A DNA stretch of 49,890 nucleotides, taken from NCBI GenBank assembly GCA_015066905.1, contig SVNN01000002.1, forward strand, positions 1 to 49,890. Reading direction: 5' to 3'. A program made the translations under genes and the position numbers. The notes under the pieces are model-generated. The model saw nothing but the letters and a program-made list of their open reading frames with translations, searched no databases and was not told the DNA's origin. Below are positions 1 to 10,070 of the stretch, one piece after another. The DNA is from Ruminococcus sp. Its GTDB lineage: Bacteria > Bacillota > Clostridia > Oscillospirales > Ruminococcaceae. Positions within the stretch are counted from its first letter, which is position 1, and each line of letters begins with the position of its first letter.

Positions 1-56
1 CAACCCACGACCCGTTCATTACGAATGAACTGCTCTACCAACTGAGCCACACAAGC
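1..56 (-). tRNA. tRNA-Thr(CGT), 3' part beyond window edge
   Basis: Reverse complement gcttgtg-tg-gctcagttggtagagc-a-gttcaTTCGTAAtgaac-gggtc-gtggg shows acceptor, D-arm and anticodon arm with CGT anticodon. Confidence 0.9.
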
Positions 57-280
57 ATTTGATATTCAGTTTTGATTATTAGAAATCAAAACTCACATAT
101 TTATTTTACCACATTTTTTAGAGTTGTCAATACCTAATCTGAATTTTTTTAAAATTTTCTGAATTTTCAAAAAATAAATTGCATTCTAATAAAAACTGTG
201 ATATAATAATTTCATATTGTTTTATGATCGTAACTGGATGAATTCCCAGATGAAAATAAAGACACAAGGAGTTTGATTTG

Positions 281-1618
281 ATGAAAGCGAAGAAAAAACT
301 TGTATCCGCTCTTGCAATTGTGATGATTATTGCCTGCGTGCTGTTGATCGCATCTACATTGACAGCGAATATCCTGTTCTCAGATCCGCAGGCGACACCG
401 AGCGTGTTCGGAAACAAAATGTTCCTTTACACAGAGACTTCTATGACTTCGAGCGTACATCAGAACGCTGTTGTCCATTATGAAGAGAAGGGAAGCTACT
501 CCGCGGGCGACATCATCTTATATGAATCGAACTCCGGAATGCTCCATATTTCCAAAATCGCTCGGATCGACAGTGCACCTTCCGAAGAAACCGGTATGAT
601 TACGCTTGACGTTATCAATGATCACGGTCTGACAGAGGCGCTGAAGGCGGATGCGATCCACGGCCTTTGCGTGGAACAGAATCTCTTCCTTGGAAAGGTT
701 CTGCTCTTTATGACCGATAAGATGGGCATCATCTTCCTGCTGGTCGTTCCCTGCGTTGTTCTTCTGGTTTATGTGATCTCCCGCTTCATCGCTGCCGCAC
801 AGGATGATGAAGATGATGATCCGCTGGAGGCACCGTCCAATATCAAGAAGATGCAGGGCAGCAAGCGTCCGCAGACGCCGCTCTTTACTCCTGATTCTGC
901 AGCACCCAAGGATAAGGACTTTGAAGAAAAGAAGGCATCCCTCGCTGAGAATTTCTCTCAGAAGGCGGCAGATAACAAGAAGAAAAAGAATGTACCGCAG
1001 TATGATCTGGAAGATGGCCGCCGTGCGCTGGAGCAGGCAGCGGCTGCACGCCGCAGAGAGCGCGTAGAAAAGCTCAAGAGTGTGCAGATTTCCCGTGATG
1101 CAGAGGAAGAAACTGTTGCACCGCGTGAGGATCTGGATGACCGCGTAGCTGAGATCAAGCGCGCAATGGAACAGCGTGCCGCAGAGCGCCGCCGCAAGGA
1201 GGAAGAAGAAGCACGTTTGCTGGCTGCATCGAAAAAGCAGGCTGAGGCTGCTGCTGAAGTTGCAGAGGAGCCGGTCCCTGAGATTGAAGAAACACCTGTG
1301 CAGGAGTCTTCTCCTCTTGATAAATTTATGATTCCTGAGGAGCCGGTGGTTACGGCTTCTGCGGATGCTGAGCCTGAAACAGAAGCACAGGAAGTGGCTG
1401 CTGCACCCGCTATGGAACGTCGTCCTTCTGCACGCGAAGCTGCTGTATCTGACCGCAGACGCGCAATCCAGGAGCGTGCTGCTTCCCAGCGTCAGCGTCA
1501 GCCGCGTACCAATACGCCCAGAAGACCTGCTGCACGTCCTGCTGCCGGTCCTGCATCCTTTGAGGATCTGATGGCGAAGCTTGAAGAAGAGAAGAACAAG
1601 CTGAATGGCTCCCGCTAG
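281..1618 (+). CDS. S26/SipW-like signal-peptidase-fold membrane protein with long charged cytosolic tail
   Basis: N-terminal TM, ectodomain with SM...YSAGDII...LHISKI pattern resembling ER-type signal peptidase boxes, second TM, then about 270 aa of charged low-complexity sequence. ATG at 281. Confidence 0.6.
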   Translation: MKAKKKLVSALAIVMIIACVLLIASTLTANILFSDPQATPSVFGNKMFLYTETSMTSSVHQNAVVHYEEKGSYSAGDIILYESNSGMLHISKIARIDSAPSEETGMITLDVINDHGLTEALKADAIHGLCVEQNLFLGKVLLFMTDKMGIIFLLVVPCVVLLVYVISRFIAAAQDDEDDDPLEAPSNIKKMQGSKRPQTPLFTPDSAAPKDKDFEEKKASLAENFSQKAADNKKKKNVPQYDLEDGRRALEQAAAARRRERVEKLKSVQISRDAEEETVAPREDLDDRVAEIKRAMEQRAAERRRKEEEEARLLAASKKQAEAAAEVAEEPVPEIEETPVQESSPLDKFMIPEEPVVTASADAEPETEAQEVAAAPAMERRPSAREAAVSDRRRAIQERAASQRQRQPRTNTPRRPAARPAAGPASFEDLMAKLEEEKNKLNGSR

Positions 1619-1670
1619 AAGCTCGTGGAAGGGCTATGCACCGCGCGGCGTGAGGCGATACATCGTTGAA

Positions 1671-1862
1671 ATGCGATGCAATGGCGAAGTGCGTTATCTT
1701 TACACGCGGCGGGTATCATTGGCGAGCGTAGAGCTGGCGCGGCGGTTTATGCATCGCAAATCCGCATACCGCTTTGCGCGCGAGAGTGAGTTTTGTGTTC
1801 CTGGTGTGACACTCCGTGTGATTGCCGTGACTGCATATATTAAAAAGAGACGTAAAATCTGA
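1671..1862 (+). CDS. small basic hypothetical protein
   Basis: ORF fills the gap between two genes and ends inside a terminator-like hairpin; no recognised domain, weak RBS. Confidence 0.3.
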   Translation: MRCNGEVRYLYTRRVSLASVELARRFMHRKSAYRFARESEFCVPGVTLRVIAVTAYIKKRRKI

Positions 1863-1900
1863 CCTGTGTCCGATGCGGCGCAGGTCATTTTATTTTTTTT
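1860..1900 (+). terminator. intrinsic terminator
   Basis: TGACCTG...CAGGTCA followed by TTTTATTTTTTTT. Confidence 0.8.
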
Positions 1901-2001
1901 GAAAAAACCGAAAAAAGGTCTTTCCAAATTGAGAGAAATGTAGTATAATAATTGTATATGTGACATTTTTGGGAATATCCCGATCAGAAAGGAAGAGCAT
2001 C

Positions 2002-2367
2002 ATGCTGAATCGAGTAAAAGTTGTAATCTGCGGTCGTGAATATGTTCTGCAGACGGAAGAAGCACCGAGTTATGTATATAGCCTTGCAAAAACGCTGGAG
2101 AAGCGTATCATGGATATTACGGAGTCGAATGCCCGTGTATCTGCACATCATGCCGCTGTTATGGTTGCGCTCTCCACGCTGGATGAGCTGAGCCGCAGTA
2201 CCGCAAGCGTGGAGACCATCCGCGCACAGGTGAAGGAATATGTAGACGAGGCAGGAAAGGCACGCTTTGAGCGGGACGCTGTTCTGCGTGAGAATGAGGT
2301 TCTGAAGGCAAAGATCACACAGCTGGAGAACATCGTCAAGCTCAAGAGCCTGAAGGACAGCATTTAA
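2002..2367 (+). CDS. zapA: cell division protein ZapA
   Basis: MLNRVKVVICGREYVLQTEEAPSYVYSLAKTLEKRI... ZapA-type N-terminus plus coiled coil; RBS aggaag; ATG at 2002. Confidence 0.85.
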   Translation: MLNRVKVVICGREYVLQTEEAPSYVYSLAKTLEKRIMDITESNARVSAHHAAVMVALSTLDELSRSTASVETIRAQVKEYVDEAGKARFERDAVLRENEVLKAKITQLENIVKLKSLKDSI

Positions 2368-4406
2368 TGCAGAAAAATCCCGAACTGCTTGCGCCTGCGG
2401 GGAGCAGCGAGGCACTGATTGCCGCGTTGCGCTGCGGCGCGGATGCGGTATATGTTGGTGCAACACAGTTTTCAGCTCGTCAAAGTGCGAAAAATTTTGA
2501 TCTGCCTGCACTGCGTGAAGCGGTGCAGCTGTGCCATCTGTATGGTGCAAAGCTGTACCTTACACTGAACACCCTGCTGTTTGACGATGAATATTCTGAC
2601 TTCATTTCCGTTGCTGCAGGCGCAGCTGAAGCAGGCGCTGACGCGTTTATCATGCAGGATCTCGGTGCGGTTTCGCTGGTACGGCGTATGATTCCTGATC
2701 TGCCCGTACACGCTTCTACACAGATGTCCATTCATACACCTGCCGGTGTCGAAGCTGCTCGTCAGCTTGGCATCACCCGTGTGGTCGGAGCAAGAGAGCT
2801 TTCCAGACAACAGATTGCCGCATTATGCGATACGGGGATGGAGATTGAGATTTTCTGCCACGGGGCTTTGTGTATGTCCTTTTCTGGACAGTGCTACATG
2901 TCTGCGATGATCGGTTCGCGCAGTGCAAATCGTGGTCGTTGCGCCCAGACCTGTCGTCTGCCGTTTTCGGCAGAGGGGAAAGGGGACTATTGCGCGCTCT
3001 CTCTGCGCGATCTTTGTCTGATCGACCATCTCAGCGAACTGCGTGATCTTGGTGTGGCGTCTCTGAAGATCGAAGGCCGTATGAAGCGTCCGGAGTATGT
3101 TGCTGCGGCTGTGACTGCATACCGTAAGGCACTGAGCGGAGAAACGCCGGATTATGAGCAGCTGCGTGCCGTTTTTTCGCGCAGTGGTTTTACAGACGGA
3201 TATTTTACAGATGAACGCCGTAAGATGTTCGGTGTCCGTATGAAAGAGGATGTGACGGCGGCAAAAGATGCGCTTCCTGCGCTTGCCGCGCTTTATGCCC
3301 ATCCGCGCAAGGTGAGCGACGTACAGATGACGCTGACCTTGCAGGAGGAAGTACCGGCTGTGCTCTCACTGACAGACACAGATGGAAATGCTGTTTCTGT
3401 GTGCGGTGCTGTGCCGCAGAAAGCGCTCAAGGCACCGCTGGATGAAGAACGTGCCGTCCGACAGCTGTCCAAGCTTGGTGACACGGTCTATACGCTGGGT
3501 TCGTTTTCGCTTTGTAATGACAGCGGACTGATGCTTCCTGCAAGTGCGCTGAATGCACTGCGGCGCGATGCAGCAGACGCGCTGGATGCTGTACGAATTC
3601 AGAATAACACGCCGCACTATCAGACCATGGCAGGGGACGTACCGCAAAGAACCAGAAGAAGTGCAAAAAAACCTAAGATTTATGTACAGATACAGCGTGC
3701 CGAACAGCTGACAGCACTATCACCGCAGGACTGCGCATTTGCAGTTGTACCGATCGACGTGTGCAGAAAAACAGCATTTCCGTCTGAACAGATCATTGCT
3801 GCGCTGCCACGTATGATTACAGATGAACCGGCACTTTTCAAAAAACTTGAAGCGCTGAAAGCGAGTGGCATCACCCATCTGCTTTGCGATAATCTTGCGC
3901 ATATTACACTTGGAAAAGCACTCGGATTTACGCTGCACGGCGGATTCGGGCTGAATCTTGCCAACAGCGGCTCGTTTGATACAGCCGCTGCGCTTGGTCT
4001 GACTGATGCAGTTGCTTCTTTCGAGCTGCGGCTGCAGAAGTTCAGATCCTGCACCGCGCCGATGCCGGTCGGGCTGATTGCCTATGGCAGACTGCCGCTG
4101 ATGCTTACCCGTTTGTGTCCGATCCGTGAAGAACTCGGCTGCAAGCGGTGTACACACAGTTTGCAGGATCGGACGGGAAGAACGTTCCCGGTTCGCTGCA
4201 GCGGTGATTATGTCGAAGTGCTGAATGCCGAGCCGCTTCTGCTTGCGGATCAGGCAGAAGATCTTGATCGTGCTGATTTTTGGGTGTTACAGTTTGAAGA
4301 CGAATCTTCTGCTGAGATATCGGACATGATAAACGCATATCAGAACGGGGTCAGTCTGTCTGACCGCGCATATACACGCGGCTTATATTACCGCGGTGTA
4401 CAATAA
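2367..4406 (+). CDS. U32 family peptidase (YhbU/RlhA-like)
   Basis: PELLAPAGSSEALIAALRCGADAVYVG...FCHGALCMSFSGQCYMSAMIGSRSANRGRCAQTCR is the U32 signature; start overlaps zapA stop. Confidence 0.9.
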   Translation: MQKNPELLAPAGSSEALIAALRCGADAVYVGATQFSARQSAKNFDLPALREAVQLCHLYGAKLYLTLNTLLFDDEYSDFISVAAGAAEAGADAFIMQDLGAVSLVRRMIPDLPVHASTQMSIHTPAGVEAARQLGITRVVGARELSRQQIAALCDTGMEIEIFCHGALCMSFSGQCYMSAMIGSRSANRGRCAQTCRLPFSAEGKGDYCALSLRDLCLIDHLSELRDLGVASLKIEGRMKRPEYVAAAVTAYRKALSGETPDYEQLRAVFSRSGFTDGYFTDERRKMFGVRMKEDVTAAKDALPALAALYAHPRKVSDVQMTLTLQEEVPAVLSLTDTDGNAVSVCGAVPQKALKAPLDEERAVRQLSKLGDTVYTLGSFSLCNDSGLMLPASALNALRRDAADALDAVRIQNNTPHYQTMAGDVPQRTRRSAKKPKIYVQIQRAEQLTALSPQDCAFAVVPIDVCRKTAFPSEQIIAALPRMITDEPALFKKLEALKASGITHLLCDNLAHITLGKALGFTLHGGFGLNLANSGSFDTAAALGLTDAVASFELRLQKFRSCTAPMPVGLIAYGRLPLMLTRLCPIREELGCKRCTHSLQDRTGRTFPVRCSGDYVEVLNAEPLLLADQAEDLDRADFWVLQFEDESSAEISDMINAYQNGVSLSDRAYTRGLYYRGVQ

Positions 4407-4427
4407 AAGTAGACTGGAGTGAATGAG

Positions 4428-4874
4428 ATGCAGCTGCTGATTCAGAAACGTTCTTCGCACGCAGTGTTGCCGGTTCGTGCAACAGAAGGAAGTGCGGGAT
4501 TTGACCTTGCAGCCTGTCTGGAATCGCCTGTTGTGATTGCACCTGGTGAGATCGTGCGGATTCCCACGGGGATATCTGCGGCGCCCGATCGCAGCGACTG
4601 CGCTTTGCTGCTGTTTGCCAGATCCGGACTTGCGTCCCGGTACGGCGTATCGCTTGCTAACGGTGTCGGTGTTGTTGACAGCGATTACCGCGGCGAGTTG
4701 CAGGTTGCGTTGATCAATCACGGCAAAGAACCATTCACTGTTACACATGGGATGCGGATTGCACAGCTGGTGCTGACGCCTGTTTTGCTTCCGCAGCTGA
4801 TCGAAACGGACAGCCTGCCCGATTCCGAACGCGGAAGCAGTGGCTTTGGCTCCACGGGACTGACACAGAAATGA
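4428..4874 (+). CDS. dut: dUTP diphosphatase
   Basis: dUTPase motifs AGFDLAA, RSGLA, GVVDSDYRGE, C-terminal RGSSGFGSTG. Confidence 0.95.
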   Translation: MQLLIQKRSSHAVLPVRATEGSAGFDLAACLESPVVIAPGEIVRIPTGISAAPDRSDCALLLFARSGLASRYGVSLANGVGVVDSDYRGELQVALINHGKEPFTVTHGMRIAQLVLTPVLLPQLIETDSLPDSERGSSGFGSTGLTQK

Positions 4875-4890
4875 ATAGGAGAATGACAGT

Positions 4891-5151
4891 ATGAAAAATA
4901 AACTTGTTTTGATTTTTTTGATCCTTGCTGCCGCGATTCTCGGCGGTATTCTTGGCGAACTGACAATTGGTATGTATGGACTCTCCTGGCTGTCTTACGG
5001 CAAAACGATCGGATTTAATACGATCTCGCTGGATATTATTTTCATGGATCTGACCTTTGGTCTGCATTTCTCACTGAACGTAGCGCAGGTAATCCTTCTT
5101 ATGATTGCTCTGCTTATACATAAAAAAGTTTCTTCTTTGATTGATGTATGA
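4891..5151 (+). CDS. DUF4321-like small membrane protein
   Basis: 86 aa, two TM segments, upstream of mreB; family call from memory. Confidence 0.6.
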   Translation: MKNKLVLIFLILAAAILGGILGELTIGMYGLSWLSYGKTIGFNTISLDIIFMDLTFGLHFSLNVAQVILLMIALLIHKKVSSLIDV

Positions 5152-5289
5152 TCGAAATTTTCATGGTCTGTTGTGAATGCAGACTTTAGTGGTATAATAA
5201 ATGGCGTGCGGGCGTGAAAGAGTCACGACAGAGGACAGATACGCCCCCGGAACAAAGAAACGGTACAATCTGCCGAAAGGAGAATTAGA

Positions 5290-6306
5290 ATGTTTACAAG
5301 GGACATTGGAATAGATCTCGGCACCGCGAATACCCTTGTGTATGTACGCGGAAAAGGAATTGTCATTCGTGAACCCTCTGTGGTTGCGGTTAATACACAC
5401 ACTGATCAGGCGCGGTATGTCGGCAAGGAAGCGAAAGAGGTAATCGGCAGAACGCCCGGTTCCATCATCGCGGTACGTCCGCTCAAGGACGGCGTAATTG
5501 CCGATTTTGATATCACGACCACCCTGCTGCAGGAATTCATCCGCAAGACGCTGCGCGGAACCATCTTCACGCGTGCCCGCGTGATTATCTGCATTCCTTC
5601 CGGTGTTACAGCGGTGGAGCGCCGTGCTGTCAAGGAGGCTGCGGAAAAAGCAGGTGCAAAGCCGGTTCATATCATTGAAGAACCGATGGCAGCCGCAATC
5701 GGCGCAGGACTTCCGACCTCTGAGGCAACGGGCAGTATGATTGTTGACATCGGCGGCGGAACCAGTGAGGTTGCTGTGATCTCTCTCGGCGGCATCGTTA
5801 CTGCGCGCTCGGTGCGCGTTGCCGGCGATGAATTTGACGCGTCGATCGTCAACTTTATCCGGAAAAAATATAACCTTCTGATCGGCGACCGCACTGCGGA
5901 GAATCTCAAGATCAAGATCGGTTCTGCGTTCCCGATGGAACAGGAGGACAGCATGGAGATCAAGGGGCGGAATCTGCTCAATGGTCTGCCGGAGAATATT
6001 ACCGTTACATCGGCTGAGGTGCGTGAGGCACTTTCAGAGCCGCTTTCCCGCGTGATCGAAGCGGTCAAGACGACGCTGGAAAAGACACCGCCCGAGTTGT
6101 CGGCTGATATCATAGACCAGGGCATCACACTTGCAGGCGGCGGTGCGTTGCTCCGCGGTCTGGATAAGCTGATCAACCGCGAAACGGGAATGCCCGTCTA
6201 TATTGCCGAGTATCCGCTGGACTGTGTTGCGGAAGGCACAGGAAAGATTCTGGAGAATATGAAGAAATACCGCGACATTCTCACAGATGAAACCCGTTAC
6301 TACTGA
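5290..6306 (+). CDS. mreB: rod shape-determining protein MreB
   Basis: [29 protein letters not shown]; actin-fold phosphate motifs ([18 protein letters not shown]). Confidence 0.97.
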   Translation: MFTRDIGIDLGTANTLVYVRGKGIVIREPSVVAVNTHTDQARYVGKEAKEVIGRTPGSIIAVRPLKDGVIADFDITTTLLQEFIRKTLRGTIFTRARVIICIPSGVTAVERRAVKEAAEKAGAKPVHIIEEPMAAAIGAGLPTSEATGSMIVDIGGGTSEVAVISLGGIVTARSVRVAGDEFDASIVNFIRKKYNLLIGDRTAENLKIKIGSAFPMEQEDSMEIKGRNLLNGLPENITVTSAEVREALSEPLSRVIEAVKTTLEKTPPELSADIIDQGITLAGGGALLRGLDKLINRETGMPVYIAEYPLDCVAEGTGKILENMKKYRDILTDETRYY

Positions 6307-6355
6307 TTCTGCGGCGTAGCTGCCACAGATATTCCATTCTATCAGGGAGGTCCGG

Positions 6356-7216
6356 ATGGGCGATTTTTTCCGAAGTGTAAAATTCAAGATCATTCTCTGC
6401 ATTCTGGGCTTGCTGCTTGGAATCCTGCTGTTTTCTCTGACAAAGGGCGGTTATACATCTGCAATCTCCGAGGCATTCGGTGTGGTGTTCAATCCGCTGA
6501 AGCAGGCTTCCAACGCAGTATCGGGCAAGATTGAAACAACCATTGACCAGATTCATAACGCGCAGGCATATTATGAAGAAAATGAAGCACTGCGCGCGAA
6601 GATCGGCGAGTTGAACAGCCAGCTTGTGGATTATCATGAAACTCAGGCGGAGCTGGAAGAGCTGCGGAAATTCCTCGGTATCAAGGAGGAACATTCAGAC
6701 TTTCAGCTTTCTGAGCCGTGCCACATTATTTCCTGGACGACCAACGATCCTGCCCGCGGATTTGTCATTGACCGCGGTACAGAGGATGGCATCTCTGTCA
6801 ATGATCCCGTGCTGACAGGAGAGGGACTCGTCGGCGTTGTGGTGGAAGCGGCAGGCAACTATTCTACGGTCCGTACTGTACTTTCTCCCGATCTGTCAAT
6901 TGGTGCGCTGTCAAGCCGGACAGGCGACACAGGAATCGTTGAGGGTACATTAAAACTCGCGTCGGATAACTGCACGCGTATGATCTATATTGACAAGGAC
7001 AGCCCGCTTGCTGTCGGCGATCTGATCATCACCGCAGGCGGAAGCGGTCTGTTTCCGCGCGGCTGTGTGATCGGCTCTGTTGCTTCTGTTTCGCTGGAGG
7101 AAAGCGGTCTTTCCAAACACGCAGAGCTTACACCTGCAGTGGATTTTGAACATCTTGACAGCGTTGTGGTTCTGATCGGATTTGACGGCAAGGGGGACGG
7201 CTATCATGGCAATTAA
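6356..7216 (+). CDS. mreC: rod shape-determining protein MreC
   Basis: N-terminal TM, coiled coil, C-terminal beta domain (LTGEGLVGVVVEAAGNYSTVRTVLSPDLSIGA). Confidence 0.95.
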   Translation: MGDFFRSVKFKIILCILGLLLGILLFSLTKGGYTSAISEAFGVVFNPLKQASNAVSGKIETTIDQIHNAQAYYEENEALRAKIGELNSQLVDYHETQAELEELRKFLGIKEEHSDFQLSEPCHIISWTTNDPARGFVIDRGTEDGISVNDPVLTGEGLVGVVVEAAGNYSTVRTVLSPDLSIGALSSRTGDTGIVEGTLKLASDNCTRMIYIDKDSPLAVGDLIITAGGSGLFPRGCVIGSVASVSLEESGLSKHAELTPAVDFEHLDSVVVLIGFDGKGDGYHGN

Positions 7217-7760
7217 TACCCCATATCGCAGCGTCGGACAGCGTCGGTTATATACGGTACTGCGCTGGATTCTCTACCTGATCCTGCTATGTCTTGCCTA
7301 TGTTCTGCAATGTACCGGCATCGGGCTGCATCCGCTGTATGTCATCCCCGTTGCCGTTTGTATTGTCATGAGTGAAGGGGTATTGCCCTCGGCGCTGGTC
7401 GGTGCGCTCTGCGGTCTGATGATCGACCTTTCGTGCGGCAAGCTGTTCTGCTCGAATGCAATTGTGATGACCTGCGTTTGTGTGGGAACAGCCCTGCTGT
7501 TCATGCATCTGCTGCGGCACAATATCATCAATGCAGTCGTTGTGACCTTTCTCTGTGCACTGATACAGGGCGGTCTGGATTACCTCTTCTGTTACGGAAT
7601 GTGGGGATATGAAAACGTGTCGGTTGTATTCACAGGATATATCCTGCCCTGTATGCTTGTTACGGCACTTTCCTGCATTCCGATCTACTGGATTTTTCGG
7701 AAAATCAAGGCAAAGCTGCTTCCCACAGCAGGCATGCTCTATTCCGTATTGCCCAAATGA
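7206..7760 (+). CDS. mreD: rod shape-determining protein MreD
   Basis: Multi-TM protein overlapping the end of mreC; position and topology. Confidence 0.85.
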   Translation: MAINTPYRSVGQRRLYTVLRWILYLILLCLAYVLQCTGIGLHPLYVIPVAVCIVMSEGVLPSALVGALCGLMIDLSCGKLFCSNAIVMTCVCVGTALLFMHLLRHNIINAVVVTFLCALIQGGLDYLFCYGMWGYENVSVVFTGYILPCMLVTALSCIPIYWIFRKIKAKLLPTAGMLYSVLPK

Positions 7761-7784
7761 CGGGCGGAAAGGAGATTTTTGTTT

Positions 7785-9830
7785 ATGCGTGAGCGGCAGG
7801 GAGAGCTGAAAGAAACGTTCTCAGTGTTTGAGGACGCGATCCGCCTTGTGGTGCTGATCTTCATACTGATTGTTTCCCTTGTGTTCGGTGTGCTTCGGCT
7901 GATGAAGGTGCAGCTGGTCGATGGTGAGAGCTATCAGCTGAAGGCGTCTACTACAAATATATATACCCAGCACGTCAGTGCCGCCCGCGGAGAGATCGTG
8001 GACAGCGAAGGGCGTGTGATCGTCGGCAATAAGATCGGTTATAATGTCATTATTGAAAAGGCGTATTTCCCGACAGATAAGGCTGCAGGAAACCAGGTGA
8101 TCTATGACGTCGTATCCATTCTGCGCGAAGCCGGTGCAGAGTGGAATGACACACTTCCGGTTTCCTTGTCTGAGCCGTATACGTTTTCGCCGGAGGCAGG
8201 AGAGGAGTATTGCGCCAAGGTGCGCGAGATTCTGAATCTGAACACCTATGCGACGGCGGAAAACTGTGTGGATAAGCTGATTTCGGATTATGAGATTTCG
8301 GATGCATATCCGCGCGATGTACAGCGCGTGATTGCAGGTATCCGATATGAAATGCTCATTCGTAGTTTCTCTGTGAACAATCACTTTACGCTGGCGGACG
8401 ATATTCCGCTGGAGCTGGTAACGAAAATCAAGGAGCTTCGTCTGACGATGAGCGGAGTGGATGTCATCGAAGAAGCGATCCGCTTTGTTGAGGACGGAAA
8501 TGTGATTCCGCATGAGATCGGCACAGTTGGTCCGATTTACAGCATTGAGGAATATGAATCGCTCAAGGAAAGCGGATATGAATATCTGCTTTCAGATACG
8601 GTCGGAAAAAGCGGACTGGAGCTTGCGCTGGAAGCAGAGCTTTGCGGCGAACGCGGAGTGAAAGAGATCACCTATGTGGACGGTTCTGTCATCTCCTCGG
8701 AGATTACCAAGGAAGCAGTCGGCGGAAATACTGTACAGCTGACCCTCAACAGTCAGTTCCAGAAGGGGCTGCAGACCACACTGACCGACTTTATCGGCTA
8801 TCTGCACGAGATGCCGGGCAAGGATCTGAAGGATGTTTCAGCGGGTGCGATCGTTGTGCTGGATGTCGATTCGAATGCAGTGCTTGGCATGGCGACTGCG
8901 CCGACTTATGACCTCAACGATCTGATGGAGGATTATAACGCGGTTCTGAATGCGGAGAATACGCCGCTTGTCAACCGTGCAACGGATGGTCTGTATCGTC
9001 CCGGTTCCACATTTAAGACAATTACTGCGACTGCAGGACTGAATACAGGCGTTGTCAACGGAGACTCTACGTTCTACTGCGGCAGAAATTACGAGTTTAT
9101 CGACACCACGGTGCATTGTACCGGCCATCACAACGACATTAACGTGACGCGTGCGATCACTGTGTCCTGCAACATCTACTTCTATGAGCTTTCGCAGCGT
9201 CTCGGCATTGATACGCTGTCGCAGTATGCCACATACTACGGGCTCGGTCAGACGCTGGGGCTGGAATCAGGTGATTCTGCAGGATATCTTGCGAATCCCG
9301 AAACCTTTGAAAAGCTCGGGATGGAGTGGTATGTCGGCTATCTGCTGCAGGCAGCGATCGGACAGTCTGAGGTTCAGATCACACCGCTTCAGATGGCGGT
9401 TGCAGCCTCTACGATCGCGAATGAGGGTGTGCGCTATCAGCCGCATTTGGTGGACAGTGTTTATGATCATGCGATGACCACAAAGCTTTCGCAGAAAGAA
9501 AAAGTCGTTGCGGCAGAAATACCGATCACGTCGGATTCTGTATATGCCAATATCGAGCAGGGTATGATCGGTGCGGCGCAGAGTACGATGCCTGAGGAGT
9601 ATTCGCTGAAAAACCTCGGATTTGATGTTGCGATCAAGACGGGTACGCCGCAGTCACCGCGTGGAACAGACAGCTTTGTGATTGGCTATGCGCCTGCTGA
9701 GAATCCTGAAATCGCATTTGCAGCGGTTATCGAGGGCGGAGAGCAGTCCAAGTATATGGTCAGAAAGATTCTTGAGCTGTATGCCGAGGTGTATCCGGAT
9801 ACACAGATCGGACTCGCACTTTCTGATTGA
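7785..9830 (+). CDS. mrdA: penicillin-binding protein 2 (class B transpeptidase)
   Basis: PBP dimer domain and transpeptidase motifs STFK, SCN, KTG; downstream of mreD. Confidence 0.93.
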   Translation: MRERQGELKETFSVFEDAIRLVVLIFILIVSLVFGVLRLMKVQLVDGESYQLKASTTNIYTQHVSAARGEIVDSEGRVIVGNKIGYNVIIEKAYFPTDKAAGNQVIYDVVSILREAGAEWNDTLPVSLSEPYTFSPEAGEEYCAKVREILNLNTYATAENCVDKLISDYEISDAYPRDVQRVIAGIRYEMLIRSFSVNNHFTLADDIPLELVTKIKELRLTMSGVDVIEEAIRFVEDGNVIPHEIGTVGPIYSIEEYESLKESGYEYLLSDTVGKSGLELALEAELCGERGVKEITYVDGSVISSEITKEAVGGNTVQLTLNSQFQKGLQTTLTDFIGYLHEMPGKDLKDVSAGAIVVLDVDSNAVLGMATAPTYDLNDLMEDYNAVLNAENTPLVNRATDGLYRPGSTFKTITATAGLNTGVVNGDSTFYCGRNYEFIDTTVHCTGHHNDINVTRAITVSCNIYFYELSQRLGIDTLSQYATYYGLGQTLGLESGDSAGYLANPETFEKLGMEWYVGYLLQAAIGQSEVQITPLQMAVAASTIANEGVRYQPHLVDSVYDHAMTTKLSQKEKVVAAEIPITSDSVYANIEQGMIGAAQSTMPEEYSLKNLGFDVAIKTGTPQSPRGTDSFVIGYAPAENPEIAFAAVIEGGEQSKYMVRKILELYAEVYPDTQIGLALSD

Positions 9831-9862
9831 ATTCTTGTTATATTTTTCAATGTCGACTATGC

Positions 9863-9902
9863 CTGCAGTCTTGTGAATCGTCAATCTGCACAAAGACTGC
9901 AG
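9863..9902. other. inverted repeat / hairpin after the mre-pbp2 cluster
   Basis: CTGCAGTCTTGTG...CACAAAGACTGCAG with one bulge; no adjacent U-run. Confidence 0.5.
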
Positions 9903-9952
9903 TGTGATTCAATCTATTCGTACAATTTTTTCTGTTTTTGCGAAAAAGTCCT

Positions 9953-9980
9953 TTGACTTTTTGAATATTTATGCTATAAT
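9953..9980 (+). promoter_or_regulatory. sigmaA-type promoter for minD
   Basis: TTGACT-16 bp-TATAAT. Confidence 0.7.
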
Positions 9981-10070
9981 ATAGTATGGAGTTTGTATGG
10001 AGTACACACTCCATGATTACCATGGCGCGCGGCTGAACCGTAGCCGCAAGGGGAAAGGAATCTGATTGTT

